The translations under genes were made by a program, and so were the position numbers. DNA of 64,000 bases from an alpha proteobacterium BAL199 (GTDB lineage Bacteria; Pseudomonadota; Alphaproteobacteria; Thalassobaculales; Thalassobaculaceae), in contig ABHC01000020.1 in assembly GCA_000171835.1 (NCBI GenBank), positions 1 to 64,000 of the forward strand, written 5' to 3'. A model generated the notes under the pieces. The model worked only from the letters and a program-made list of their open reading frames with translations, made no database searches and was not told the DNA's origin. Positions 41,985 through 50,117 of the stretch are shown here, in pieces (position 1 is the stretch's first letter; each line of letters opens with the position of its first letter).

Positions 41985-42253
41985 TCCGGTGGCGGCGCCA
42001 CCCGGAGGCACAGGCGACCGAGCTTGACGGCGAGGCGTTCCTGGTTCGCCGGGACCGCGATGCGATCCTGCACCTGAACCCGACGGCCACCGCGCTGTGG
42101 CGGGCGCTTGATGAGCCTACCAGTCGGGATGAGTTGGTCGATGTTTTCGCCTTGGCGTACCCGGAGGAACCGGCCGACCGGCTGACGGGGGACCTTGATC
42201 GGGCACTCGCGGCGCTGGTGGCGGACGGCATGGTGACGACCGACGATGAATGA
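41981..42253 (+). CDS. PqqD-like peptide-binding protein (RRE)
   Basis: 90 residues. ATELDGEAFLVRRDRDAILH, then LNPTATALWRALDEPTSRDE and VFALAYPEE are the classic PqqD-family pattern (three beta strands, LN..a..iW, helices). PqqD folds act as RiPP recognition elements that bind leader peptides and deliver them to modifying enzymes. Its ATG overlaps the kinase stop as ATGA, and its 3' end overlaps the next gene by 8 bp. In this operon it would present one or both small peptides to the kinase or nucleotidyltransferase. Confidence 0.88.
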   Translation: MIRWRRHPEAQATELDGEAFLVRRDRDAILHLNPTATALWRALDEPTSRDELVDVFALAYPEEPADRLTGDLDRALAALVADGMVTTDDE

Positions 42254-43277
42254 GCCGGAGCGAGGGGACGGACCCTTCATCGCCTACTGGCGGCTGGCTC
42301 TCGGTCTGCCGGGGGAACTGGACCGGTTGGTTGCCGACGCTGCGGTGGAGCGCCTAGCGATATGGTTGGGGCGCAGCCTGGCACGGTTTCCGGTCGAGCA
42401 CATGGTGGCGGCGGGCGCGTCCGAAGCTGCCGAAGCAGCGTTCCGCCGGTTGTCCCTGGCGCGCCAGACCGCGACGGTCAATGCCCTGCGGGCCCGGGGC
42501 CTGCGAATCCTGCCGATAAAAGGGTACAGCTCCGCGAGATTCTACGACCCGCCCTGGAAGCGAATTCTCGGTGATCTGGACCTGCTGGTGCGGCCGTCAG
42601 AGCTCACTGCGCTGGTCCACGAACTGGGCGCAATGGGTTTCCAGGCCGTGCCTTCGCCCCAGGGGGCGCTTGGTGTCACCTCGGATGTCAGCTTCCACCC
42701 GATGGTTTCGGCCGATGGCTTGGTGTCCGTCGATATCCACACCGCGCTTGACGCGTTTCCGCTGTCGTCGGTGCTTGGTGCCGACGCGGTCTTCGGTGAC
42801 GCAGACACCACGGGTCTCGGGCTTGCGCCGCATCATGCGGTCATTGCTGCACTATCCAATTTGGCCAAGGAACGGTTCGGTCCCTATTCGGTACGGCACC
42901 TGTTGGATCTTGGACGGCTGGCCTTGCAGGAGACCGTCGATTGGCCGGCGGTCGACCGGATCGTCGTGGCAGCCGGCCTCGGTCCGGCGCATGCCACCGC
43001 CCTTGGGGCGCTCCTCCGGGTCGGAGTGCCGTCCGGACGGTTGCCTGCCGGGATCGACCCGGCGTTCGGGCCGGCGATCCGGTTGGCGCGCGCGCTGGGC
43101 CACCTTCGCTTGGACCAGCCGAGCCGGTTGGCGAAAATCGTCCGGGAACTGACGTGGTGCTACACGCCGGGCACAATCGTTCGAATCTGGTGGTTCCGGA
43201 TCGCCGGGCTGCTGCGGCCGCGGTCCGGCATGCCGCCTGGAGCCAATGCCGTGGGACCGGACCGGCAGACTCGATGA
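42246..43277 (+). CDS. Nucleotidyltransferase-family protein (NTP_transf_5 type)
   Basis: 343 residues. The nucleotidyltransferase core is seen in LRILPIKGYSSARFY, then LGDLDLLVRPSE, where GDLDLLV carries the two metal-binding Asp residues, and later VSVDIHTALD with another acidic residue. The C-terminal 150 residues are mostly helical (HHAVIAALSNLAKERFG, VRHLLDLGRLAL). Family members occur in polysaccharide and RiPP-type clusters with PqqD and HprK relatives, and one proposed role is nucleotidyl transfer to a peptide or to a phosphorylated residue. It is the last gene of the peptide operon; a tRNA-Gly lies antisense 20 bp downstream. Confidence 0.82.
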   Translation: MNEPERGDGPFIAYWRLALGLPGELDRLVADAAVERLAIWLGRSLARFPVEHMVAAGASEAAEAAFRRLSLARQTATVNALRARGLRILPIKGYSSARFYDPPWKRILGDLDLLVRPSELTALVHELGAMGFQAVPSPQGALGVTSDVSFHPMVSADGLVSVDIHTALDAFPLSSVLGADAVFGDADTTGLGLAPHHAVIAALSNLAKERFGPYSVRHLLDLGRLALQETVDWPAVDRIVVAAGLGPAHATALGALLRVGVPSGRLPAGIDPAFGPAIRLARALGHLRLDQPSRLAKIVRELTWCYTPGTIVRIWWFRIAGLLRPRSGMPPGANAVGPDRQTR

Positions 43278-43297
43278 TTCTTGGCGGAGGTGGGGAG

Positions 43298-43371
43298 TGG
43301 AGCGGGCGACCGGGATCGAACCGGCATAAACAGCTTGGAAGGCTGTTGTTCTACCATTGAACTACGCCCGC
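43298..43371 (-). tRNA. tRNA-Gly (anticodon UCC)
   Basis: Acceptor stem GCGGGCG pairs with CGCCCGC; the D arm, anticodon loop with CTTCCAA (anticodon TCC) and T arm GGTTCGATCC are all recognisable, and CCA is encoded. Reads GGA codons and GGG by wobble. Lies on the minus strand just after the peptide operon. Confidence 0.93.
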
Positions 43372-43495
43372 AACGGCCGCGCACTCTACTCAAGACGATG
43401 CCGGATTGCCAGCGCCGAGCGCACTGTCAATCGCGTCAATCGGTCGCTCGTGCTATCACCCTCTGGCGAACCCCGACAGCGTCGAGGAAGCGATC

Positions 43496-43735
43496 GTGAG
43501 CGATCAACCGGCCGTCCCGGCCGACACTCAACCAATCCATCCGGACATTGACTGGCAGGCGTCGCTGCTGGCCGCCAAGGTGCTGCGCCGGGTGATGACC
43601 CTGGCCCAGGCGTGCGATGAACTGGCGGCGTGGCAGGCCGACGCGGGAGGCAAAAGCGGGGAGTGGCGGGCGGTCGAGCCGCGCGCCCTGATTATCACCC
43701 ACATGATGAACAGCCTGCTGTCGCGCGGCTATTGA
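43496..43735 (+). CDS. Small hypothetical protein
   Basis: 79 residues from a GTG at 43496, or longer from ATG 43406. It contains WQASLLAAKVLRRVMTLAQA, a mostly helical stretch, and ends AVEPRALIITHMMNSLLSRGY. No known domain recognised. The context, between a tRNA gene and a cytochrome gene, gives no clue. The reading frame has host-like third-position GC, which favours a real gene. Confidence 0.5.
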   Translation: MSDQPAVPADTQPIHPDIDWQASLLAAKVLRRVMTLAQACDELAAWQADAGGKSGEWRAVEPRALIITHMMNSLLSRGY

Positions 43736-43832
43736 GACGGCTGGTCGCATGTCCTTCGGGCGGGGCGGCGGTCATGATCGCGGCTTCTGTTTGCCAAATG
43801 ACCGAGACGCCTCGCTTCGGAAGGATGCCCTG

Positions 43833-44234
43833 ATGACGAAAGCCCGATGGAGCGCACCGGCTCTTGCCGCCTGCGCGCTGACGATCTTCGCGGTTGCCGG
43901 GACCGCGCACGCCGACGGTGATTCAGCCGCCGGCAAGACGGTGTTCCGCAAATGCGTGGCCTGCCACACCGTTCAAGCCAACAAGCACCGCATCGGCCCA
44001 AGTTTGGCGGGGATCGCCGGTCGGACCGCCGGGACTTCGGAAGGGTTCAAGTTCTCCGATGCGATGAAGGCGTTCGGAGCTGATGGCAAGATCTGGGACG
44101 ATGCAACCCTCGATGCCTATCTGGCCGATCCCAAGGGAGTGGTCAAAGGCACCAAGATGGCGTTCGCCGGTCTGAAGGATGCCCAGGACCGTGCCGACGT
44201 GATCGCCTATCTGAAGGCCGCCAACGGCGAGTAG
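43833..44234 (+). CDS. Class I cytochrome c, periplasmic
   Basis: 133 residues. Signal peptide about 1-27 (ending AGTAHA), then the heme-binding motif KCVACH at about 41-46, the GPSLAGIAGR loop, and an axial methionine in GTKMAFAG, all in the order of cytochrome c2/c552 proteins. It carries electrons in the periplasm between the bc1 complex and an oxidase or other partner. Start chosen at ATG 43833 because the preceding in-frame residues are not signal-like. Ribosome site GGAAGGA precedes by about ten bases. Confidence 0.92.
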   Translation: MTKARWSAPALAACALTIFAVAGTAHADGDSAAGKTVFRKCVACHTVQANKHRIGPSLAGIAGRTAGTSEGFKFSDAMKAFGADGKIWDDATLDAYLADPKGVVKGTKMAFAGLKDAQDRADVIAYLKAANGE

Positions 44235-44271
44235 GCTGGCTGTCAGTGCGACGCACAGACTGGAGGAAGCC

Positions 44272-44691
44272 ATGGATCCGCGCACGGGCACCGAAGCCCT
44301 GATCCACCGTTACTATGAGGCGTTCAACCGAGGCGATGCCGAGGGCATGGCATCCTGCCTTGCCGACGACGTGGCGCATGACGTCAACCAGGGCGCCCGC
44401 CGTAGCGGCGTCGGTGCGTTCCGGGAGTTCTGCGCCCACATGGCGCGCTGCTACCGGGAGCGGCTGGACGGGTTGGTGATCCTGGCAACCGAAGATGGCA
44501 GCCGGGCCGCCGCCGAGTTCATGGTCAACGGTGCGTATCTTGCCACTGACGCCGGACTGCCACCCGCCAAAGGTCAGACCTACCGATTGCCGGCGGGCGC
44601 GTTCTTTGAGGTCCGCGACGGCCGGATCGCCCGGGTCACCACCTACTACAACCTGCCGGACTGGATCGCGCAGGTCGGTGGGGCCGCATGA
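44272..44691 (+). CDS. SnoaL/NTF2-like protein (ketosteroid-isomerase-related)
   Basis: 139 residues, a single SnoaL-like cone-shaped domain: EALIHRYYEAFNRGDAEGMA at the start, VAHDVNQGARRSGVGAF, and ending FFEVRDGRIARVTTYYNLPD. The TIGRFAM 'ketosteroid isomerase-related protein' group has this shape; substrate is unknown and often not an isomerase. It overlaps the next gene by four bases (ATGA), so the two are co-expressed. Confidence 0.82.
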   Translation: MDPRTGTEALIHRYYEAFNRGDAEGMASCLADDVAHDVNQGARRSGVGAFREFCAHMARCYRERLDGLVILATEDGSRAAAEFMVNGAYLATDAGLPPAKGQTYRLPAGAFFEVRDGRIARVTTYYNLPDWIAQVGGAA

Positions 44692-45302
44692 CACTCCGGC
44701 TTGAGGTGTTGACGCAGGGGCTGGCGCTCGAACGGCTGCTGGAGCCGCTGGCCGACCTGCGGATCGCGGTGTTCCGGGACTGGCCGTATCTGTACGACGG
44801 CAACCGGGAGTATGAGGCTTGGTATCTCGGCAAGTTCGCGGCAGCCGACAGTGCGGTCCTGGTCGCGGCGTTCGACGGCGATGCGCTGGTCGGCGCGTCC
44901 ACCGGGCTACCGATGTCGGCGGAGCATTCGGCGTTCGGCGCACCGTTCGAGGAGCGCGGCTACGCGATCGAGCGGCTGTTCTACGGGGCCGAGACGATCC
45001 TGCTGCCCGCGTATCGCGGGCGCGGCCTGTACCGCCAGTTTTTCCAACGGCGCGAGGCGCACGCGCGGGCGCTCGGCCGGTTCGAGCATCTGGCGTTCTG
45101 TGGCGTGGTGCGGCCGGACAATCACCCCCTCAGGCCGTCTGACGCGGTGCCGCTCGATCCGGTCTGGCGGCGTTTCGGCTACGTCCGGATGGACGGGGTG
45201 ACGGCGACATTCGCCTGGAAAGACATCGACCAGGACCACAAGACCGACAAACCGATGCAGTTCTGGATCAGAGCGTTGGCATCGGAGCTGGCTGCCGGCT
45301 AA
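44688..45302 (+). CDS. GNAT-family N-acetyltransferase
   Basis: 204 residues. The pattern LVAAFDGDALVGASTGLPMS, then ETILLPAYRGRGLYRQFFQ with the acetyl-CoA pyrophosphate-binding R-G-R-G-L, followed by LAFCGVVRPDNHPL is GNAT-like. The acceptor is unknown. Its start overlaps the SnoaL-like gene and its stop overlaps the convergent lyase gene by four bases. This GNAT plus SnoaL pairing is recurrent in alphaproteobacteria but unassigned. Confidence 0.85.
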   Translation: MTLRLEVLTQGLALERLLEPLADLRIAVFRDWPYLYDGNREYEAWYLGKFAAADSAVLVAAFDGDALVGASTGLPMSAEHSAFGAPFEERGYAIERLFYGAETILLPAYRGRGLYRQFFQRREAHARALGRFEHLAFCGVVRPDNHPLRPSDAVPLDPVWRRFGYVRMDGVTATFAWKDIDQDHKTDKPMQFWIRALASELAAG

Positions 45303-46183
45303 GCCGCGTTGCCGTGCAGGGCGCTGATCTGGTCGGCAAGCGCCAGGATTCGCTCGGCCTCGGCAACGTGCAGCCCCTCCACCAGCTTGCCGTCGACCAG
45401 CAGGACGCCTTTGCCCTGGGCCGCCACTTCGGCGTGGGCGGCGGTAATCTTGCGGGCCCAGGCCAGATGCTCGGCCGTCGGCGAGAACACGTCGTTGGCG
45501 GCGGCGATGGTCTTGGGATGGATCAGGGTCTTGCCGTCGAATCCGAGTTCCACACCCTGCCGGCACGACGCGGCGAAGCCCTCGTCATCGCCGAGATCGA
45601 GGTAAACCCCGTCAAGGATCGCCAGATCGTGGGCGCGCGCCGCCAGCAGGCACAGGCCGAGCGCCGTCATGAACGGCAGCCGATCGGGGGTGTGCAGGCA
45701 GTGCAGGTCCTTGGCGAGATCGGAGGTGCCCATCACCATGCCGGCCAGGCGCGGGGTCGCGGCGGCAATCTCGGTAGCGGCCAGCACGCCGCGCGGTGTC
45801 TCCATCATGCACCACAGCGCCAAACAGTCCGGCGCGCCATGGGCCGCCAGCACCGCTTCGGCACGGCGCACGGTGTCGGCGCTTTCGACCTTCGGCAGCA
45901 GCACGGCGTCGAATGGCTGGCCGGCGGCGAACGCCAGATCGGCGTAGCCCCAGGCGGTGTCCGGTCCGTTGACCCGCAGCACCAGTTCGCGACCGCCGTA
46001 GCCGCCGGTCAGCAGCGCGCCGGCGATGGTTTCGCGCGCGGTCTCCTTGGCATCGGGAGCGACTGCATCTTCCAGGTCGACGATGATCACGTCGCAGGGC
46101 AGGTCGCGCGCCTTCTCCAGTGCCCGCGGGTTGGAACCGGGCATGTACAGGGCGGAGCGGCGCGGGCGGATCGGGGCGGACAT
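45299..46183 (-). CDS. HpcH/HpaI aldolase-citrate lyase family protein (CitE-like)
   Basis: 294 residues, TIM barrel. RPRRSALYMPGSNPRALEKA, then VIIVDLEDAVAPDAKETARE with the metal-binding Asp/Glu, VLLPKVESADTV and GFDGKTLIHPKTIAAAND are characteristic of the CitE-like branch (malyl-CoA lyase, (3S)-malyl-CoA thioesterase, citramalyl-CoA lyase). Acts on a CoA ester such as malyl- or methylmalyl-CoA; exact substrate not resolvable by eye. Monocistronic on the minus strand, convergent with the GNAT gene. Confidence 0.88.
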   Translation of the reverse strand: MSAPIRPRRSALYMPGSNPRALEKARDLPCDVIIVDLEDAVAPDAKETARETIAGALLTGGYGGRELVLRVNGPDTAWGYADLAFAAGQPFDAVLLPKVESADTVRRAEAVLAAHGAPDCLALWCMMETPRGVLAATEIAAATPRLAGMVMGTSDLAKDLHCLHTPDRLPFMTALGLCLLAARAHDLAILDGVYLDLGDDEGFAASCRQGVELGFDGKTLIHPKTIAAANDVFSPTAEHLAWARKITAAHAEVAAQGKGVLLVDGKLVEGLHVAEAERILALADQISALHGNAA

Positions 46184-46359
46184 CGGCGTTCTCTGGTCGG
46201 ATTTCGGCGGCGCAGCCTACTCGCGGGCCGCGGCCTTCGGAAGAGGGCGAGCATGAGGAAATGCGCCTTTCGGTTGCTCCGGGCAAGCCTGAATCAGAAG
46301 CCTTCGATCGGCTGCGGAACCGAGTGGCGTCGGCGCTTTGGCGGGCTATAGTCGCGGCC

Positions 46360-47178
46360 ATGCCGATCCTTGCCGTCTCATCGCATGTCGCCGTCGGACA
46401 CGTGGGCAACGCCGCCGCGGTGCCCGCGCTGGAACGCCTGGGCCACCCGGTCTGGCGGGTCGACACCGTGTCGTTCTCGAACCATCCCGGGCACGGCCAC
46501 CACACCGGCACCGTCCGGCCGGAGCCTGAGATCCGCGACCTGCTCCAGGGGATCGGTCAGCACACCGGGTGGCGCGGTTGCGCCGGGGTCTATTCGGGCT
46601 ATCTCGGCGAGGCCGCCGGCGCTCAGGCAATCGCCGACGCGGTTGATGCCGCCCGGTCGATCGAGCCGGAGCTGGTTTATGTCTGCGATCCGGTGATCGG
46701 CGACAACGGCCGGGTGTTCGTGCGCGAGGGCGTCGAAAAGGCGGTCCGCGAGCGGCTGGTACCGCGAGCGAACGCGGTCACCCCGAACGCTTTCGAGCTG
46801 CAGCGGCTGTCCGGCCACCGGGTCGAGGGTGTGCAGGACGCCCAGGCCGCTGCGGTGGCCATTCTGGAATGGGGGCCGGACATCGTGGTCGGCACCGGCA
46901 TTCCGGACGGTGACGACCTGGCGATCGTGCTGGTCACGGTCGAATCGAATCACGTGATCCGCACGCCGCGCCGTAATCGGGCGTTCTTCGGGACCGGCGA
47001 CCTGTTTTCGGCGCTGTTCCTGGCACACTACCTCGACGGACGCGATCCGCAACGGGCCCTGGCCCGCAGCGTCGCTGGCCTCGACGTGGCGACGGCTGCG
47101 ACGCAGGCTGCCGGAACCGTCGATCTGGCGCTTATCCCGAATCTGGACGCCATTGTGCACGCCGACCGGCCAGACTGA
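46360..47178 (+). CDS. pdxY: Pyridoxal kinase
   Basis: 272 residues. ILAVSSHVAVGHVGNAAAVP at the start, the pyridoxal-site stretch VDTVSFSNHPGHG, YVCDPVIGDNGRVFV, TPNAFELQRLSG and the anion-hole motif FFGTGDLFSALF are those of PdxY/PdxK ribokinase-fold kinases. It phosphorylates pyridoxal to PLP in vitamin B6 salvage. Start at ATG 46360 immediately before the core. It lies 23 bp upstream of tryptophan dioxygenase, whose downstream pathway uses PLP enzymes (kynureninase), so co-expression makes sense. Confidence 0.92.
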   Translation: MPILAVSSHVAVGHVGNAAAVPALERLGHPVWRVDTVSFSNHPGHGHHTGTVRPEPEIRDLLQGIGQHTGWRGCAGVYSGYLGEAAGAQAIADAVDAARSIEPELVYVCDPVIGDNGRVFVREGVEKAVRERLVPRANAVTPNAFELQRLSGHRVEGVQDAQAAAVAILEWGPDIVVGTGIPDGDDLAIVLVTVESNHVIRTPRRNRAFFGTGDLFSALFLAHYLDGRDPQRALARSVAGLDVATAATQAAGTVDLALIPNLDAIVHADRPD

Positions 47179-47201
47179 GCGACGACCATAGGAGGGACTC
47201 G

Positions 47202-48038
47202 ATGGCCAAGGGCACCGATCGCCCGGCAACCCTTGCCAAGCGGCGCAGCTACGCCGATTTCCTGGAACTCGACACCCTGCTGGGTTTGCAGCACTCGTTC
47301 GCCGACAGCGACGACGACTTGCTGCACAACGAACTGCTGTTCGTGATCATCCACCAGGCCGACGAGCTGTGGCTGAAACTGCTGATCCACGAGACCCGGC
47401 TGGCCCGCTCCCAGATCGCTGCCGACCGGATCGCCCAGACCCCGAAGGTGCTGACCCGGATGCGCCGGGTGTTGGAACAGCTCTCGCACGCCTGGGACGT
47501 GCTCTCGACCATGACTCCGGTCGACTACCTGACGTTCCGCGACCGGCTGGGCAGCGGATCCGGCCTGCAGTCGGCGCAATACCGCGAGTTCGAGTTCCTG
47601 CTGGGCGGCCGCGACCGCTCGAAGGTCGACCTGCACCGTGACCGGCCGACGGTTGCCGGACGGCTGGAGGCGACCCTGGCCGAGCCGAGCCTGTACGACG
47701 AGGTGCTGCGGCTGCTGGCGCGCCGTGGCTTTGCGATTCCGCAGCAATGCCGCGATCGGGACTGGACGATCGAGCACCAGCCGAGTGCCGAGGTCCGTGC
47801 CGCCTGGGTGCAGCTGTACCGGAACGTCGAGGCGCACTGGGATCTGTACGAGCTGGCCGAGAAGCTGGTCGACCTGGAGCACATGCTCGACATCTGGCGC
47901 CACCACCATGCCTCGACCGTGGAGCGGGTGATCGGCTTCAAGCAGGGGACCGGCGGGACGTCGGGCGTCGGCTACCTGCGCCAAGCGGTGTTCCGCCGCT
48001 TCTTCCCCGACCTGTGGGAATGCCGCACGGAGCTTTAG
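47202..48038 (+). CDS. kynA: Tryptophan 2,3-dioxygenase
   Basis: 278 residues, the usual length of bacterial TDO. HNELLFVIIHQADELWLKLL with the substrate-binding FxxxH and Arg/Glu region, then SGLQSAQYREFEFLLG and WRHHHASTVERVIGFKQGTG with the heme-ligand His are diagnostic. It opens the indole ring of L-tryptophan to N-formylkynurenine, the first step of the kynurenine pathway. Co-transcribed with pdxY; kynureninase and formamidase are not in the window. An AGGAGGGA ribosome site precedes the ATG. Confidence 0.95.
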   Translation: MAKGTDRPATLAKRRSYADFLELDTLLGLQHSFADSDDDLLHNELLFVIIHQADELWLKLLIHETRLARSQIAADRIAQTPKVLTRMRRVLEQLSHAWDVLSTMTPVDYLTFRDRLGSGSGLQSAQYREFEFLLGGRDRSKVDLHRDRPTVAGRLEATLAEPSLYDEVLRLLARRGFAIPQQCRDRDWTIEHQPSAEVRAAWVQLYRNVEAHWDLYELAEKLVDLEHMLDIWRHHHASTVERVIGFKQGTGGTSGVGYLRQAVFRRFFPDLWECRTEL

Positions 48039-48047
48039 TTGGAAACA

Positions 48048-48109
48048 TCCCCACCGCCGTCATCCGGGTCGCCGCAAGCAGCGCCCAGGATGACGGCTGA
48101 GGGTGGGGA
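48048..48109. terminator. Bidirectional hairpin between convergent kynA and asd
   Basis: TCCCCACCGCCGTCATCC and GGATGACGGCTGAGGGTGGGGA form an interrupted stem of 18 bp with a short insertion on one arm, centred between the two stops. It also resembles the local CGTCATCC-type extragenic repeat. No T-run, so Rho may assist. Confidence 0.65.
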
Positions 48110-48123
48110 GAGTCGGCCGGGCT

Positions 48124-49149
48124 CTACGCCGCCTTCTTCAGGTGCCGGGCGATCAGTTCCTCGGCGATCTGCACGGCGTTCAGCGCGGCACCCTTGCGCA
48201 GATTGTCGGACACGCACCAGAACACCAGACCGTTCTTCACGGTCGGGTCCTTGCGGATCCGGCTGATGTAGACGGCGTCCTCGCCGGCGCTCTCGACCGG
48301 GGTGACGTAGCCTTCGTCGGCGCGGTGGTCGATGACGATCAGGCCCGGGAAGCCCTGCATCGCGGCGCGGGCCGATTTGGCGTCGATCGGCTTCTTGGTC
48401 TCGATGAACACCGCTTCGGAATGGCCAACGAACACCGGCACCCGGACGCAGGTCGCAACCACGTCGATGTCCGGATCGAGGATCTTCTTGGTCTCGACCG
48501 ACATCTTCCACTCTTCCTTGGTGAACCCGTCGTCCATGAAGACGTCGATGTGCGGGATCACGTTGAAGGCGATCTGCTTGGTGAAATTCTCTTTCTCGAT
48601 CGGGTCGTTCACGAATACGGCGCGGGTCTGATTGAACAACTCGTCCATACCGTCCTTGCCGGCGCCGGAGACCGACTGGTAGGTCGAGACCACCACCCGG
48701 GTGATGCCGAACTTGTCGTGCAGCGGCTTCAGCGCGACCACCAGCTGGGCGGTCGAGCAGTTCGGATTGGCGATGATGTTCTTGCGGTCGTAGCGGGCCA
48801 GCGCACCGGGGTTCACCTCCGGCACGACCAGCGGCACGTCCGGATCCATGCGGAACGCCGAGCTGTTATCGATCACCACACAGCCGGCCGCGCCGGCCTT
48901 CGGGGCGTATTCCTTGCTGACGTCGCCGCCGGCGGAGAACAGCGCGATGTCGGTGGTCGAGAAGTCGTACTTGGAGAGATCCTGGATGGTCAGGACCTTC
49001 TCGTCGCCATAGGACACCTGGCCGCCGGCCGACCGGCCGGACGCCAGCGCGATGATCTCGTCGACCGGGAATTTCCGCTCGGACAGGGTGGTCAGCATTT
49101 CGCGTCCCACCGCCCCGGTCGCTCCGACGACTGCAACTTTGTAGCCCAT
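48124..49149 (-). CDS. asd: Aspartate-semialdehyde dehydrogenase
   Basis: 341 residues. NADP-binding KVAVVGATGAVGREML at the N-terminus, catalytic Cys in IIANPNCSTAQLVVAL (about 130-135), and the His-containing CVRVPVFVGHSEAV with the substrate Arg. Reduces aspartyl phosphate to aspartate semialdehyde for lysine, threonine, methionine and diaminopimelate; dapF later in the window is part of the same overall pathway. Monocistronic. Confidence 0.95.
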   Translation of the reverse strand: MGYKVAVVGATGAVGREMLTTLSERKFPVDEIIALASGRSAGGQVSYGDEKVLTIQDLSKYDFSTTDIALFSAGGDVSKEYAPKAGAAGCVVIDNSSAFRMDPDVPLVVPEVNPGALARYDRKNIIANPNCSTAQLVVALKPLHDKFGITRVVVSTYQSVSGAGKDGMDELFNQTRAVFVNDPIEKENFTKQIAFNVIPHIDVFMDDGFTKEEWKMSVETKKILDPDIDVVATCVRVPVFVGHSEAVFIETKKPIDAKSARAAMQGFPGLIVIDHRADEGYVTPVESAGEDAVYISRIRKDPTVKNGLVFWCVSDNLRKGAALNAVQIAEELIARHLKKAA

Positions 49150-49242
49150 GATCTCAACTCCTGTGGCACGCCCGGCATGCGTCTCCGCGGGGTTTAGGTC
49201 CCCCAGGCGCCGCGTGCAAGCGTTCGACAGGAGGACCGACCC

Positions 49243-49389
49243 TTAGAAGGTGGTTTTGCCGAGCTTCGTGGTGGTGGTGGCGAACGCGCCGCAGCGCAGG
49301 CAGGGCGAGGACGCGGCGGCGCGAACGGCGCCGTCGGCGTACGTGCGGATCCCGGAACGGATGTCCATCTCGACCATAATCGCGTTCAT
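49243..49389 (-). CDS. Possible small CxxC protein
   Basis: 48 residues if it starts at ATG 49389. It contains DIRSGIRTYADGAVRAAASS and CLRCGAFATTTTKLGK with one CxxC pair. Not recognised. Divergent from the PAS protein at 49500. It could be real, but length and lack of family support make it uncertain. Confidence 0.35.
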   Translation of the reverse strand: MNAIMVEMDIRSGIRTYADGAVRAAASSPCLRCGAFATTTTKLGKTTF

Positions 49390-49499
49390 ACGCCAATTCC
49401 CGTCGACTGAAAATGGAGATTTCTCGTATCGGGCGGTCAAGTGTTGCAAACTGTTGGCCAACCTTGAAGCTACCGACCAACCGAAGGGCTTGGCGCATC

Positions 49500-50087
49500 A
49501 TGCAGGGTGGCGACAACCTCGCGGGAGGCAGTGCACGACCGTATGGCGAAGTGCTGGTCCGGTCGGTCGAACTGAACCTGCACACCGAACTGCGCCAGTA
49601 TCCCGATCTGCTCGACATGTTGGCATACTGGAACCGTCGGCGCGGCCAGAAGCGCTTCCCCGGTCGTGGCGACATCGATCCGGTCGAGATCCCGCAGTTC
49701 TTGCCGCGCATCATGCTGGCCGACGTCCGCCGCGACCCTATGGATTTTCACTACCGTCTGGTTGGGACCGGGATCTGCGACGTCCATTGGTTCGACTTCA
49801 CGCATTTGACGCCGCGTGAGTTGGAACCGCCGGAATATGCCCAACTGGTGTGGGACGACTATGTCGCGATCGTTGGCCGCGGCGAACCTGTCGCCCACGT
49901 CGTGATCTTCGAGAGCGCACGCAAGATCCGCTACTACGCCCGCATCGTGCTGCCGTTGGCGGCCGATGGCGAGACCATCGACATGCTGATGATCGTCGAC
50001 AGCCGCGAGCAGAACACCAGCGAGCTCAAGGAAATGTTCGAGGCGGTATCGGCGCACACCCCGCCGCTGGACGCGTCCCCGATCTGA
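49500..50087 (+). CDS. PAS-fold protein (PAS_5/DUF1488-like sensor without output)
   Basis: 195 residues. The layout DLLDMLAYWNRRRGQKRFPG, IPQFLPRIMLADVRRDPMDF, YRLVGTGICDVHWFDFTHLT and RYYARIVLPLAADGETIDML follows the PAS_5 family of alphaproteobacteria: a compact PAS sensor of around 170 residues with no transmitter domain. A similar N-terminal sensor region was seen in the broken PAS/GAF gene at 21906-23327 (FRYRYYGANIARR). Ligand and partner unknown. Confidence 0.75.
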   Translation: MQGGDNLAGGSARPYGEVLVRSVELNLHTELRQYPDLLDMLAYWNRRRGQKRFPGRGDIDPVEIPQFLPRIMLADVRRDPMDFHYRLVGTGICDVHWFDFTHLTPRELEPPEYAQLVWDDYVAIVGRGEPVAHVVIFESARKIRYYARIVLPLAADGETIDMLMIVDSREQNTSELKEMFEAVSAHTPPLDASPI

Positions 50088-50117
50088 TGCGGGTCGGCGC
50101 CGGCGCCGGTGGCCGGG

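Noticed and set aside
40624-43277. Lasso peptide cluster
   Set aside because: There is no asparagine-synthetase-like cyclase or transglutaminase-like peptidase. The PqqD-like gene alone is not enough, and the precursor lacks the leader-Thr and core pattern of lasso peptides.
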